64,000 nt of DNA from Escarpia spicata (taxonomy: Eukaryota; Annelida; Polychaeta; Sabellida; Siboglinidae): assembly GCA_963995525.1 (NCBI GenBank), contig OZ023210.1, positions 3,880,996 through 3,944,995 of the forward strand, in the 5' to 3' direction. The position numbers and the translations under genes are program-made. Shown piece by piece: positions 48,756 through 63,700 of this stretch. Below the pieces are notes generated by a model, which ran no database searches, was not told where the DNA came from, and saw only the letters and a program-made list of their open reading frames with translations. Each line of letters begins with the position of its first letter. Positions within the stretch are counted from its first letter, which is position 1.

Positions 48756-51700
48756 CTAAAACAAAATATTCTCTATTTATACATTTTAATTAACAGAACA
48801 TCTGTTTCATGCTGGACAAATTAGTATTTACAATAGCAGCAATTATTTCACATATATAGGATGTTTTTTTTTAAAGGCTTTAAAAGGCTCTTCATTTGTA
48901 GAAAATGACTGCAACCTACCCACTCTGTGCTTCACTTTCTTGGCCACCAAATGGGTATATTTATAATCCAAATAAATATATTTCTTTGCTGAAAACCTGA
49001 TTCTAATTATCACCAAATAGCATATTTTCATGTTGTCTTAAAAAAAGTAAAATGGTGGGCACCCTGGTATCTCCATCAAACAGAACAATACACATCACAT
49101 GATGCATATGTTACACATCACATGATGCATATGTCACATGACTCATCTGTTACATGTCACATGACTCATCTGTTATATGTCACATGATTCATCTGTTACA
49201 CATCACTTAATAAAATATGCACTTAATAAAATAATACTAATAATAACTTTATTTAGACACTCATTTCCAAAGAACAACTCTGTTCAATTATGTTAGGCGT
49301 TTGATCATGAACGGCACGAAATACAAGTACGAGCATTTTATACTACTTCAAATATGTATTACTTGGCTGAAAAACTTTCACAGAGTGTCACCAGGAGATC
49401 AATCGTCGTAGAACACTATCTTTCTGACACACTGTTGAAAGTGTCCTGGTGGTGCCCCTGGTGTTGACAGTTTTCATTATACAAGATCACTGTTAAGGAG
49501 CGAATCAATTTGAAAGAGCAAATAAGCGCTCATAAGAATGCTGGTGATACAACCGCCAGATTGGTGCTTTTTATGATTGTTTTGAAAAAAATCAAACAGA
49601 TCAAATAATATGAAATATACTGTTCATCACTCCTAGATTCCATTAGACAGCAAGAAATACACTTACTTTGGAGCAAATGTTGAAAAATATGCGACGCTTC
49701 AACCCGTCTACAGTGGATCTTGTTCACGCACTGGTGTCATGTGATGCGGCTATTTGTTGCAGATGGCGGGCAGGTGGTATCCCTTATCTCGGTTCATGGT
49801 GGGAGCTCTCTGTTTGATGTAGATGTCCTCACATGACACCAGTGCGTGAACTAGATCCACAGACGGGTCAAAACGTCGCATATGTTTCAACAATGGCTCC
49901 ACAGTAAGTTTCTTTCTTGCTGTTAGGTCAAATAATATTTTACAAAGTCCTGGCTCTGTCCCTGTGTGTGTGGTCCAGGAGGAGACAGTCACTTACGGCC
50001 GGTTTGTCCTGGTGGGCCTCTTTCTGGTGCTGCTTCAGCTCCTGGATGATCTCCTTCTGCTGCTCGATGAGTTTCTCCTGCACCGCGTGCTGCACCTTCA
50101 GCTCCTTCAGCAGGATCTTCGCCTCAGCATTCGTGTCCTTCTTCGTCTCACCAGACTTCTTCTCAACAGCCTACAATCATGGTATTGAAAACACATGACA
50201 AACAGCTACACGTCACACAGAAACTACGACCACAGCACTGAATACACATGACAAACAGCTACACATCACACAGCAACTACGACCACAGCACTGAATACAC
50301 ATGACAAACAGCTACACATCACACAGCAACTACGACCACAGCACTGAATACACATGACAAACAGCTACACATCACACAGCAACTACGACCACAGCACTGA
50401 ATACACATGACAACTACAACTACAGCACTGAATACACACCATGAATAATATATAGACAAATAAATACACACACAATTAAATACACACCACACAAAATTAT
50501 ACACACACCACATACAACACTAAATAAATACCACAGACAACACTAAATACACACCACAGACAACACTAAAAGCACACCACACAAAATTATACACACCACA
50601 CAAAATTATACACACACCACATACAACACTAAATACACACCACATACAACACTAAATACACACCACACAAAATTATACACACACCACATATAACACTAAA
50701 TACACACCACATACAACACTAAATACACACCACACAAAATTATACACACACCACATATAACACTAAATAAATACCACAGACAACACTAAATACGCACCAC
50801 AGACAACACTAAATACACACCACAGACAACACAAAATACACACCACAGACAAAACAAAATACGCACCACAGACAACACTAAATACACACCACAAACGACA
50901 CTAAATACATATCACAGACAACACTAAATACACATCACAGACAAATGCGCTCAAGTCTTGCAAAAAGAAGAATCTGTTTTTATGGGGTGGTAGCGCAGCT
51001 CAATGGGGTATTTTATTAGTTAGGTGACAAAGGGAGTAAAAAATATTCTGGATTTTTTGTTTCAGACCCCAGTTGCCATATTTTCCAATTATGACAGCCA
51101 TTTTGTGTTGCCAGTTGCCATGGCAACACAAAGTGGCTGTCATAATTGGAAAATAAGGCATAAAAAGATTTCCATCCATGGTCTCCGACCATTACTATAA
51201 CATATCTAATGCTATTAAATGTTACCTAAAATGATACCCCTGTTTGAGAAACAAATTATGTAAAATTTGACAAACTAAATATGAATGAAATATGCAGTTA
51301 TTTAATATCTTCATTCATATGGTAACATGTTCCTTAAAAACGGTCATGTATAAAGCTACAGGTGTAAAGTAACATCTCATTAATACAGATACCTTGGCAC
51401 CCAGATATCAGGTCAGGGCAATGGAATTTATAAATGATAATGCACCCCATTGTTTGTGGAATACTCATGGTGAGGTTCCACACTGGTGAGGTTCCACACT
51501 GGTGAGGTCCACACTGGTGAGGTTCCACTGTACTAGAGACACGGGGGAGGGGACAAATACTATTCAACTAAAACACTTAACATATCTTAAATGTTTTAAA
51601 CCAAATGTTTATATTTCAATTATAATCTGCTGACACAATCCACAGAGATATTATGACTACTGATACAGAAAATGATTTGTGATTACTTTTGACGCTTGCC

Positions 51701-54700
51701 ATTCAAATGTAGGGAAAACAAACCTTCTGCTTTTCAGCTTTGTGTGATTTCAGTTCAGCTTTCTCTGCCACTTTTTTCTCTGCATCTTTTGTAGGCTCCT
51801 TCTCAGCACCTTTCTCTGCATCCTGTCACATAAAGGCACTGCTTAGGCAAACATAGTGAAACGTGTTGCTTCATTGCAACCATACCTTCTGGCCTGGTTG
51901 AAATAGTAATGTATATATGAATATTCTGAGTTGCCGAGAGACATTGGCAGTTAGCAATAAAAGATACACTGAAGGTGCCTATTTAGGCTGCTCTGTATCT
52001 TGAAGCTTGTTTTAGTGACTATCGTTTGAATGTGATCACTTCCAAACATGGAATATTTCAAGCATCCTTTCAAGGCATTACTCACAGGCTCTCTGTTCCT
52101 GTCTCACTATGGCTACTTTATGGTTTGATTAAAATGGATTGAATCTCAGCTTAGCACCCATTTTTTGATCTCATTGTCAATAGAGTGCCAGAGAAACCTG
52201 ACACCACAATTATGTTTGTACTAATTGTACTGAAAGTTGAACTGTAACCATACAGAATGAGGGTATTACCTTCACAGCTTCCTGTTTCTTCACCCCGTCT
52301 GCGTCAGCCTTCTTCTCCCTTCCATCCTTCGTGTCCTGCCACAATCAAACCACTGCTATTTAGTGTTTATTAACTCATTAAACACCTTACTGCTTGTTTT
52401 GTGAATATCTCTGAAGATGCAAACATGATTAGTTTTTAAAATAACTGACAAATTATTATTTTGCAACAAATTATTCTAGTAAGCGTTATGTATGTCATGA
52501 CACTGCGACAATATAACCATAACAAATATTATTAACAACATTTTGGGATCCCTTGTAATGTGACTGAACATGTCTGTCAACTTACCGGGTCCTTCTGTTC
52601 CCCTGTGTCTGGTGGGGCATGAGGATAGGGAGGTTCTTGTCGCTTCTCATCTGAAACACAAATCCGTCTTGGAAAACTCCAGTCATTTCCAGTATTCACA
52701 GACTAAACAATATCTCTGAAGAGCCATTCTGGCATGTCAGTCAGTAGTATATCATTTCACAACATCACATGACTATGTGTCAAATGATTACTTTCAAAAG
52801 ACAGATATCTTGCAAACAAACTCTATAAAAGAATCTTGAAAGTTTCGAGGTACCATTAGGGATAGTCGGACCAGTTTGTCAAATCCTCAAAACTGTGAGG
52901 AAAATAAATCAATATAGTGGTGTCACCTGTTGAGTGGCATATATATTAAAATATCTTGATGGTTTGTGAATATCAGAACAGCGTGGTAAGTCGTGTCTTG
53001 GTCTTCACGCCACGTCAATTGAATTCTGTGGTTATTGGCTATGGTTTTGGAAGCGATTTCGGATTGCTCAAAATCACAAGTCCAACACCATGGGTGGTGG
53101 ATGGAATCAATATGAAACATGTTCTTCTGGACTTTTTGCAAACTTACGAAACGTTCTTCTGCCTTTGACTAAACACAAAAGAATTGCTTGATGTTGTTAT
53201 TTTATTTGAATAAAAAATACTGACATTTGTTATAATTGTGTGCTACATGATGATTCTCCAAATTAGATGTGATGCTGTAACATCTTTGAAATCATAATTA
53301 CAATACAGATTATATAATTAATCCAACTTCATCCCTCAAGAAGATATTAAATAATCTTTGATTATCCTCTTCATCTTACCTTTCTTCTTGTCCTTTTCTT
53401 CCACCTTAGTTTCAGGTTTCATTGATCCTTTGGGCACCAGAACATCTTTGATGACATCATCACCTGCAGACAGTACAATCACTGGGGAAAATGTACAACA
53501 TCAAAGTCACTGTTGACCATTATAAGCCCAATAACAGGGTAGTGGCCTGGTGTGTAAGTGCGTGCGTGCGTGCGTACGTACGTGAAAGAGAGCGTATCTG
53601 TGGGGTGCATGTATAGAAGTGATGGTATGTGTGTTTGTGGCTGCATGGGTAGGTGGGTGTGGTGTGTGCACGTGTGCTCATGGTGAGGTGGATTGACCAT
53701 GTCCAGAGAATGCTTTACGCAAGGCTGCCTAAACAATGTATGTACGCCCAGCTTGTCAATACAACATCTTAGGATGCATAAAAATATGTGTAATGAGAAT
53801 ATCCCACTATATGGAACGGTATCACCACTACACATAATTGGTTTCATGGGCAGGAATGGAAGGTGGGACGAAGGGAGGCAGGGAGGGATGGAGGGGGAGA
53901 GAGGGAAGGAGGGAGGAACGGGGTTAGCAACTGTTTTGTTTCATGTAGTTTTCCAAAAAAACGTTATTTACTGTCTCATCACGGTTCACCTGGTGCATAC
54001 AAAGTACCAAAGTTACTAATGTAATTCAAATTGTCAAAAAGATTGGGAGGTTGAAGCAAAGAAATGTCATAGGAGGGAGGGAGGGAGAGAGAGAGGGATG
54101 GAGGGAAGGAGGGAGCATGAGAGGAAGGGTGGAGGGAGACAGGAAAGAGGGAGAGGGTTAGCAACCGTTTCATTTAGTGTCATTTCCCCCACAATAATTT
54201 ATTTTCTGATAACAGTTCACTTGGTGAACACAAGTACCAAAGTTACTCATGTAATTCAAAATTTCAAGAAGCAGGGGAAGGAGATTAGAGGTTGACAAGT
54301 GCTACGCATCAGTGTTGTGAGACGACCCCTCAGACTGACCACTACTGACCTGCCCGCTTCTGCTCCAGCTTGTTGACGTCTACTCCCTCCTTGTTGGCTG
54401 GAGTGACTGGAGTGGGCAGAACCACTGGGGGCTTGGCAAGCTCGTCTGCAGACTGCGCAATCTTGACTACCGACTCTTGAGCCAAGGCGGCATTGTCCAC
54501 TCCGTTCAAGGTGACATAGGTGCTGGCCAGTAGAACGGTCACTCCGATGAACAGCACCATCTACAGTGAACCCACGATGACATCACCTCCGCAACAGAAT
54601 CTCACTGAATGAACCCACGATGACATCATCCCGCAACAGAATCTCACTGAATGAACCCATGATGACACCACCCCCGCAACAGAATCTCACTGAATGAACC

Positions 54701-57700
54701 CACGATGACATCATCCCCGCAACAGAATCTCACTGAATGAACCCACGATGACATCATCCCCGCAACAGAATCTCACTGAATGAACCCACGATGACATCAT
54801 CCCCGCAACAGAATCTCACTGAATGAACCCATGATGACATCACCCCCCGCAACAGAATCTCACTGAATGAACCCATGATGACACCACCCCCGCAACAGAA
54901 TCTCACTGAATGAACCCATGATGACATCACCCCCCGCAACAGAATCCTATAACAACTTCATCCATGCTGCATTTACTTCATGAAGACTACACATTCATAT
55001 ATATATATATATTATATATATATATTATATATATATATATGCCAACTACCATATACAGTTAGGTACACAATTATATATAGCTGTTGAACTGGAGCAATAT
55101 GAGGTGTACAAAATTGCTTCAAAATCCTTCTGATTAGTAAGTCGAGTACTCTACCCTTGCCGCACTAAACTACAGGTCTATTGAGAAGGCACAGTCAATG
55201 TGGAGCATGAGCAACATACCTGGGCAACAAAGGTCTATTGAGAAGGCACAGTCAATGTGGAGCATGAGCAACATACCTGGGCAACAAAGGTCTATTGAGA
55301 AGGCACAGTCAATGTGGAGCATGAGCAACATACCTGGGCAACAAAGGTCTATTGAGAAGGCAGTCAATGTGGAGCATGAGCAACATACCTGGGCAACAAA
55401 GGTCTATTGAGAAGGCACAGTCAATGTGGAGCATGAGCAACATACCTGGGCAACAAAGGTCTATTGAGAAGGCAGTCAATGTGGAGCATGAGCAACATAC
55501 CTGGGCAACAAAGGTCTATTGAGAAGGCACAGTCAATGTGGAGCATGAGCAACATACCTGGGCAACAAAGGTCTATTGAGAAGGCAGTCAATGTGGAGCA
55601 TGAGCAACATACCTGGGCAACAAAGGTCTATTGAGAAGGCACAGTCAATGTGGAGCATGAGCAACATACCTGGGCAACAAAGGTCTATTGAGAAGGCAGT
55701 CAATGTGGAGCATGAGCAACATACCTGGGCAACAAAGGTCTATTGAGAAGGCAGTCAATGTGGAGCATGAGCAACATACCTGGGCAACAAAGGTCTATTG
55801 AGAAGGCAGTCAATGTGGAGCATGAGCAACATACCTGGGCAACAAACTTGCTCTGTGATATCGACATGACGCTGATGAACATGATGGCTGGGAAGATGAA
55901 ACATATCATTGAGCCCATCGTTGCACCAGTGATCGCAAGGACAAACTCAACTGAAACAGAGATGAATTATATCATTGAACCCATCGTTGCACCAGTGATC
56001 GCAAGTACAATATCAGCTGAAACAAAGATTAATTGTATCATTGAGCCCATCATTGCACCAGTGATCGCAAGGACAAACTCAACTGAAACAAAGATGAATG
56101 ATATCATTGAGCCCATCATTGCACCAGTGATCTCAAGGACAAACTCAACTGAAACAAAGATGAATTATATTATTGTGCCCATCTTTGCACCAGTGATCGC
56201 AAGGACAAACTCAGCTGAATCAAAGATGAACGATATCAAAGAGCCCATTGTTGCACCAGTGATCGCAAAAACAAACTCAACTGAAACAAAGATGAATTAT
56301 ATCATTGAGCCCATTGTTGCCCCAGTGATTGCAAGGACAAACTGAACTAAAACAAAGATGAATGATATCAAAGAGTCCATTGTTGCACCAGTGATCGCAA
56401 GGACAAACTCAACTGAAACAAAGATGAATGATATCATTGGGCCCATCATTGCACCAGTGATCACAAGGACAACCTCAACTGAAACAAAGATGAATGATAT
56501 TATTTTTGAGCCCATCATTGCACCAGTGATCGCAAGGACAAACTCAACTGAAACAAAGATGAATTATATCATTGAGCCCATCATTGCACCAGTGATCACA
56601 AGGACAAACTCAACTGAAACAAAGATGAATGATATCAAAGAGCCCATTGTTGCACCAGTGATCACAAGAACAAACTCAACTGAAACAAAGATGAATGATA
56701 TCATTGAGCCCATCATTGCACCAGTGATCGCAAGGACAAACATAGGTGAAACAAAGATGAATGATATCATTGTGACCATCATTGCACCAGTGATCGCAAG
56801 GACAAACATAGGTGAAACAAAGATGAATGATATCATTGAGCCCATCATTGCACCAGTGATCGCAAGGACAAACATAGCTGAAACAAAGATGAATGATATC
56901 ATTGTGACCATCATTGCACCAGTGATCGCAAGGACAAACTCAACTGAAACAAAGATGAATGATATCAAAGAGCCCATTGTTGCACCAGTGATCGCAAGGA
57001 CAAACTCAACTGAAACAAAAATGTCACGGGTCTTGAAAGTTGCTCTCTCAGTGTTGTCAGATGAGCAAAATTCTTGCAGTTGCCACAGTGCAAAAACAGT
57101 GATAAACACAAGAAATGCTGATTACAATTATTTATTTATGCTTGTAATTTCCATACAGCTTTAGGACAATAAAATGAAACGTTGATTACTACCGATAGAT
57201 TTTGTGAATAAATTTTTAATTCATTACCTCATTTTCTCTGCAGTTTGGTTTTCAAAGATCTTGGCTGGTTTAATATAGTTCACTGCTTGGTAAATAACAG
57301 AATAATGAATAAATCTACATGAAACTGAAATGTACACAGTAAAACAACTGAAAATGCAACTCACTGTTCGGTACTTTAATGCCAACAATTAATGTTGCTA
57401 TGACAATGGCGAAGGTTATGACCTTGAACTTTGTTTCTGGGATCGCCATTGGCCCGCCAAGATGGTCATGACTGCCACCTTCCTGAAAGTGATACACAGG
57501 TGACTTTTAAGATTGACTTTAAAAACATGACGGTTATCAGTTCTGAACATAACATTTTACTTAACAAGGCAGTAAAGTCTGGTTACCAAAAATAAAAATA
57601 TATAACCTTGTTATTCTCATACCTGTGACATGATCAGACTGTCATATACCAAACTAACGAGAGACTATATTTCTGGCTAAGATTATTATGATTGACATTA

Positions 57701-60700
57701 TATGCAACAGAAAGCTTGGATACTTATTTTACGATATGCTACACCCTACGTGTGTGGCTTTATGCATCAAACAGGGCATGACAAATCAGATTTGTTAGAC
57801 TGTTTAATCTAACAATAATCACAGTATATATCAAATAGAACAGCAATTTTGCACACATAAATTTTGTGCAAACAATACCTAACTAGTTCATTAAGTGTAT
57901 AGTTACAAATGTGTATCTATGTTCTACGTGTATATTTACAATTTTAGTAATAAATTATGATTGTTATGGTTATACCTAGTTATTAGTGCAAGCATAACTC
58001 GTATAACCATTTCAATGCGAGAGCCTGCTATAGTGGGCTACCGATTTATAACGCTTCAATGTGATAGCCCTCTGCTGCAGGAATAGCGCCGCAGCGGCTT
58101 ATCCCCTTACTAGTTCAAATTAACGTTAACAGTAGCGCCACCAAACGACTATCATTGTAACCGCAAAATATTCAGCTTTCCGTTTATATAAATGTCGTAG
58201 GATGTTTCTATGCAAAAAAATCTAAATATTTAGGATTTTTGACTTGACGGATGAACACGCCAGCACGGGCCTGTGATGCACGTGATCGCTGTTTCACATG
58301 TAATTGTTTTATTGCGCATTGGAATTAATTGTCTTCATAAACAACGAGGTAGAATTGAGGTGGACGATGCTAGGAGTAAATACATGATTTTGTTGATTTC
58401 GATAAGACATAATATTACAAATATCATTCCAGTTTGGGTTTATTATGTTTACGTTGTGAGTATGCAGCAAGTTTGTGAGGCACTAATTATGACAGTACAC
58501 TCACACAGTGGCATCATTAGTGTAATTAGTGCACTCCTGATAATTTGTGCATGGTTGCTATATTATTGTTTTGTTGGCACTGCCTGTATTGTCATAAATT
58601 CTTCAATATGATTTAGCATTTTTGTAAAAACCAAGTATAGCGGAAGCAAGTGACAATATTCCAGATTATGTTCTCAATCAGTTATTTGAAAATAAATCGG
58701 AATCATCTGAAGAAAACTCATCTGAAGTTGAAGACATTTTTTATTTTGCTGGCCATCTTGGATTTTTGTGGTTACCAAGGCAACCAATCTCAGAAATTTC
58801 ATAGTATCAGTATTCCTTGAATGCTCAAGTTTCATACTGTAGCAGGTTTTCCTATTAAAAAAATGCATCCTTCTAGGGTATAAGTTACAAAACAACTAAG
58901 CATGATCGTCCATCTTGGATTTCCCTGGTTTCCATGGCAACCAATCTCAGAAATTTCATAGTCACAGTATTCCATGATGGCTCAGGTTTCATAATGTATC
59001 AGGTGTTCCTATACAAAAATGCGTCTTTCTAGGTAAAAATAACAAAACAACTAAGCGTGGTTGGCCATCTTGGATTTACTCGTTCCCATGGCAACCAATC
59101 TCATAAATTTCATTCTCACAATATTCCTGGCTCAAGTTTCATAATGTATTGGGTGTTCCTATTACAAAAATGCATCCTTATACACTAAATATGAAGTCTT
59201 TCATGCAATTTCACTGAATCCTCACAAGAAACTCTGTATTCAGTGTTAACTGGCTGTCCAGAAACTCACCACTGAAATGGTTAAGTCTGTGATTTAAAAA
59301 TTAAATTGAATTGTCTGGACACTGCACGGAGGAAACAACTGGGTGACCTAGTGACCTCAAATGTCACCTACTGACACGTAAACATCAGAAACCATCTGTT
59401 CGCAATATATACATGTTGATGTGGTATATACATGCTGATTTATCATAATCCCATCAAACACATGGATGTTAACATATGAAGAGACATAACTACAAAAATA
59501 AAATTTTTCACCAGATAGTAGTAGTTTCACGACATCTAACAGCAAATTAAACAAATGATCTGATTTCTCCCTATTAAAAATGAACAAATAATTCTGTTTT
59601 TACAACCGCCCATCAGCTACCATACAGTTGTAAAATATTAGAGGGCTTGACATTAACTGTTGCTCAATTGCTTGGGCAAGTAAAATGTATGGTCATGCTA
59701 GGTGGCATAGACCACTATTGTCCTGGACTGGCAAGTAGGATTTACACATAGGTAAACTAAGTTGGTGTAGCATTTGCATGAACAAATTTTTTTAATTTCT
59801 TTTCTGTGATGAGATTCCCGAGTTTCCACTGAAACAATTAAAATTCCCTGAAATTTTGAATATATTTCCACCCCAAACTGAGGGCTTATAACTATTTCTG
59901 CGAAGAATCAAATATGATTTTTGTATAAACTGTCCCCAACTGGGACAATCATAGAAAGCATGTATAACATGTGAACAACTGTCCAAAGTTACATAATCTT
60001 CATAAAATCTGTTAGTAATTTTTGGGAGCTACAAACTTCTTGTTGTGGTATGCATGTTTAAAAAATAAGAAGTGAAAATATACAGTGAAAAGTTAAAACG
60101 TTAATAACACAAGGTATACACACATCAGTCATGACAGCCACATAACTTGAGTTATTCCCTTAATAACCGTGTGCTGTTAATACACCCCATCGCTGCTGGT
60201 AACTATCTTAATAAGCTGGTCAGCTGTTATTGTGCTGCTGTATGAGACGAGAGTGTCTGTGCACAATAGGCAGAGAACGCAGGACACCAGAGACAGGCCG
60301 CGTGCAACACTAGAGAGCATCTGGTAGAGAGGCAAACGCAGCGACTGTCGAGATGTGCAAGAGACAATGTACACACAAGAGAACACAACCTCTAACGGCT
60401 GTCGTACCTCGTCGTCATCTTCCACCTGTTTGGAACAGAATCATCACCGTAATTCAACAAGCCTACGTTATGGGCGCGCTAATAAGTTCAAAGTCCGAAA
60501 AAGTACACTGTTTCGCCTTGGTTCAAACTATCACCCACGTCCACCATTACATAATGTCAGACTTAAGATTCCGAGCAATCCAAACAGGCTAGCAAAACCA
60601 CAACCAAACTCCACCACATTGCCCGGTTTTTATATGCATGTCTGCGTCAATGTGTATTAATATAGTCAACCCAATAGGTGGCGTCACTGTGGTAACTTAT

Positions 60701-63700
60701 TTCCCTGGCGATATGTGGTCATGATTCATGGTTAAACCACCACGCATCAAAACGTAATGCTGTACACGTTGATGACTTTGCGAACTTATGCAATCAAGTC
60801 AGCGGAGCTTGAACAACATTGCCAGTATTAGTGCATGCTGCTAGCTGAATGGCATTGACTACAACCTACACACAACTGTTGTGGACCTGCTGTCATGTGA
60901 CAACCAACAAGGTCACATGACACTGGTCATATGACTCCGGTCATCAGCGCACACGTACACTGATGAAGGAACCAGATGTTCTAAAATGGTTGCAGATGAC
61001 ATCCTCAAGACTGAGAATATCTAGTACTTCTTTTTAAAAAGAATGTAGCAGTCTGATATAAACTTACAAGCTGATAAGCCTATGTTAGTTGATTTTACTA
61101 CCATGCTAATTTTTGGTATCTAAAAAAATCACGAATTTGTGTAAGACACACTTATGTTTTGTGATAGTTACCTATGGAAAGTATTTCTATAAGACGTGTC
61201 ATCAATAAAATGTGAATCAAAATAAATCAAAATCACATGCTAACTGGTATACAATTTATTTTCTGCCCGCAGTTAATGTGACACAACACAAAATTAAATC
61301 TCCTTATAAATTCTAGGCATTTGATCTCTGTAATGAATACAGATTCAGTATTCGAGATATTTAACAGTCAACCTTCAAAGCAGTTGAACAATGCTGTAAT
61401 TAAATTCATTTCCTTTTCTGACCACCACCGTTTATCTTCCACAACAGAAAAATAATGAGACAGATTCATTTGTTGTAACGTGCATTAAAACAAATTAATG
61501 TTTTAATCCTTTAAAACTGCTTCAAATAATTGACTAATAAAAAAATTGTATTTGATAATAAATGTCTAAGACAAATATTGTTGACTCAAATATTCTAAAA
61601 GATAAACAATTTCATTAACATTGAACTACGTAATAAAAGTAAATAAAAATTACCAAACCACATAAAATATTGATAATAATTTATGAACAATGTGTTATTA
61701 TGATTAATGTGAATAGTATATATATATATATATATTAGGTAAAAATCAAAGCTGTTCAATGTTGTTTATTAACCCATTCTGACTACACCTCTGTGAAATG
61801 GGTTAATATAACACATCAGCATTAGTCAACCCTGTAGAGGGCGCCACCTACCTGTGCAAAGAGGAGCGTGTAGAGGGCAGCGCGACACGGGAAGATAACG
61901 AAAGGGAAGCTTGTTGCGACTGAGAGGACAAAGCCTAACTTGACTGCCTCGCTGAAAATGGTCGGTCGGAAGTTCATGAGAACGTCACCAGAGATGTCCT
62001 CGTCACAGAAGGCGACGTAGCCAAAGTAACCGACCTGTCAGGAAACAACGCAAAGTAAAGGTCAGTTCTTGTATAGCACTGTATCCAGTCATTAGAAAGC
62101 GCTTTACACTTTATTCCCTGGCAGACCTGTTCAATTGAACACCATCTCGATTTCTCTGGGAAGTATAAACATCTTTACTGCATGAAGACTATTTGCAATC
62201 TTTACTGTGTGAGGGCTATTTGTAAATCTTTACTGCGTCGTAGACTATTTGTAGATCTTTACTGTGTGAATTCTATTTGTAGATCTTTACCGCATGAAGA
62301 CTATTTGTAAATCTTTATTGTGTGAAGACGTTTTATAAATGTTTACTGCATGAACACTCATTGGAAATCTTTACTGCATGAAGACTATTTGTAAATCTTT
62401 ACTGCGTCATAGACTATTTGTAAATATTTACTATTTTCTTTAAACTTTCTCAACATATGAAACATTAATTAAAAGACCTCGAGTGAGAAATTTGTGAAGA
62501 TTGTATCGGTCCCTACCTTGTTTTCAGAAACTTCCAACGAAACCCTTAAATTGTATTAAAACCTGACATGTGATAGCTGATTTTGAAATATTGGTGCTTA
62601 TTTCTGCAAAATAGCAACTGTGTGAACACACACTATTGTCTATTTATTGCTACCTCATGAAAGGTCTAATGCAATTCAACATTAACTGTACAAACTTATC
62701 CCATGCAAAAGGACCCAGAAAAAATTCATACATCACATCCAATCATCATTTTAATAGGGACTCTTTATTTGGGCAATGGTGGAGAGATCCTATTTATTGA
62801 ATATAGTCAGTTCAACCTTTGCTGAGTCTTGTTTTCTAGGAACCATATATACATACACTGCATATTTGTTTCTAGCTGTACCTACCAGCAGGTACACGGC
62901 AGCAGAGAGCCCAATGGCGTTCTTTGTGATGGTCGACATTCTCTTGAGGGAAGGTTCTGGCAGTGAGTCATACATCAGGAACAGCTGTCTGTAACAACAG
63001 TAATAATATGTAACAGCTGTCTATAACATAACACAGTAACAACAAGTAACAGCTGCCTGAACCATAAGATAGTAACAGCATGTAAAAACTGTCTGTAACA
63101 TAAGACAGTAACAACATGTAACAACTGTTTGTAACATAAGACAGTGACTACATGTAACAACTGTCTGTAACATAAGACAATAACAACATGTAACAACTGT
63201 CTGTAATATAAGACAGTGACAACATGTAACAACTGTCTGTAACATAAGACAGTAACAACATGTAACAACTGTCTGTAACATAAGACAGTGACAACATGTA
63301 ACAACTGTCTGTAAAATAAGACAGTAACAACATGTAACAACTGTCTGTAACATAAGACAGTGACAACATGTAACAACTGTCTGTAATATAAGACACTAAC
63401 AGCATGTAACAGTTATCTGTAACATATGACATTAACAACGGTCTGTAACACAAGACAATGACTACATGTAACAGCTCTCTGTAGTATAAGACAGTAACAA
63501 CATGTACCAACTGTCTGTAACATAAGACAGATATAACAACTGTCTGTAACATAAGACAAATATAACATGTATAGCTCTCTGTAACATAAGACAGTACCAA
63601 CATGTAACAGTTATCTGTAACATAAGACAGTAACAACATGTAACAGCTCTCTGTAACATGGAAGCAAGATCCGGTGGGTTAGAGATAGTGACTACCACTC

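Noticed and set aside
48010..48793. Cys-rich (CCCCTGT) and Val/Ala-rich frames on the + strand
   Set aside because: Antisense of the Gln-rich SLC38A10 terminal exon, which has a matching acceptor, phase and stop on the minus strand.
53479..53847. His/Thr-rich minus frame
   Set aside because: Contains GTGCGTGCGTACGTACGTG simple repeat; lies in an SLC38A10 intron with no usable splice phase.
55953..57012. One long SLC38A10 exon with sixteen extra copies of a membrane helix
   Set aside because: Several units, including the one next to the real exon, carry an in-frame TAA (ATGATATAATTC), so read-through into the conserved exon is blocked.
58273..58611. 112-codon plus frame
   Set aside because: No recognisable domain, biased hydrophobic composition, lies antisense in an SLC38A10 intron; kept only as a possible transposon remnant.
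60177..60425. 82-codon minus frame as a separate gene
   Set aside because: No family resemblance, no splice partners beyond the possible microexon at its start; probably chance.
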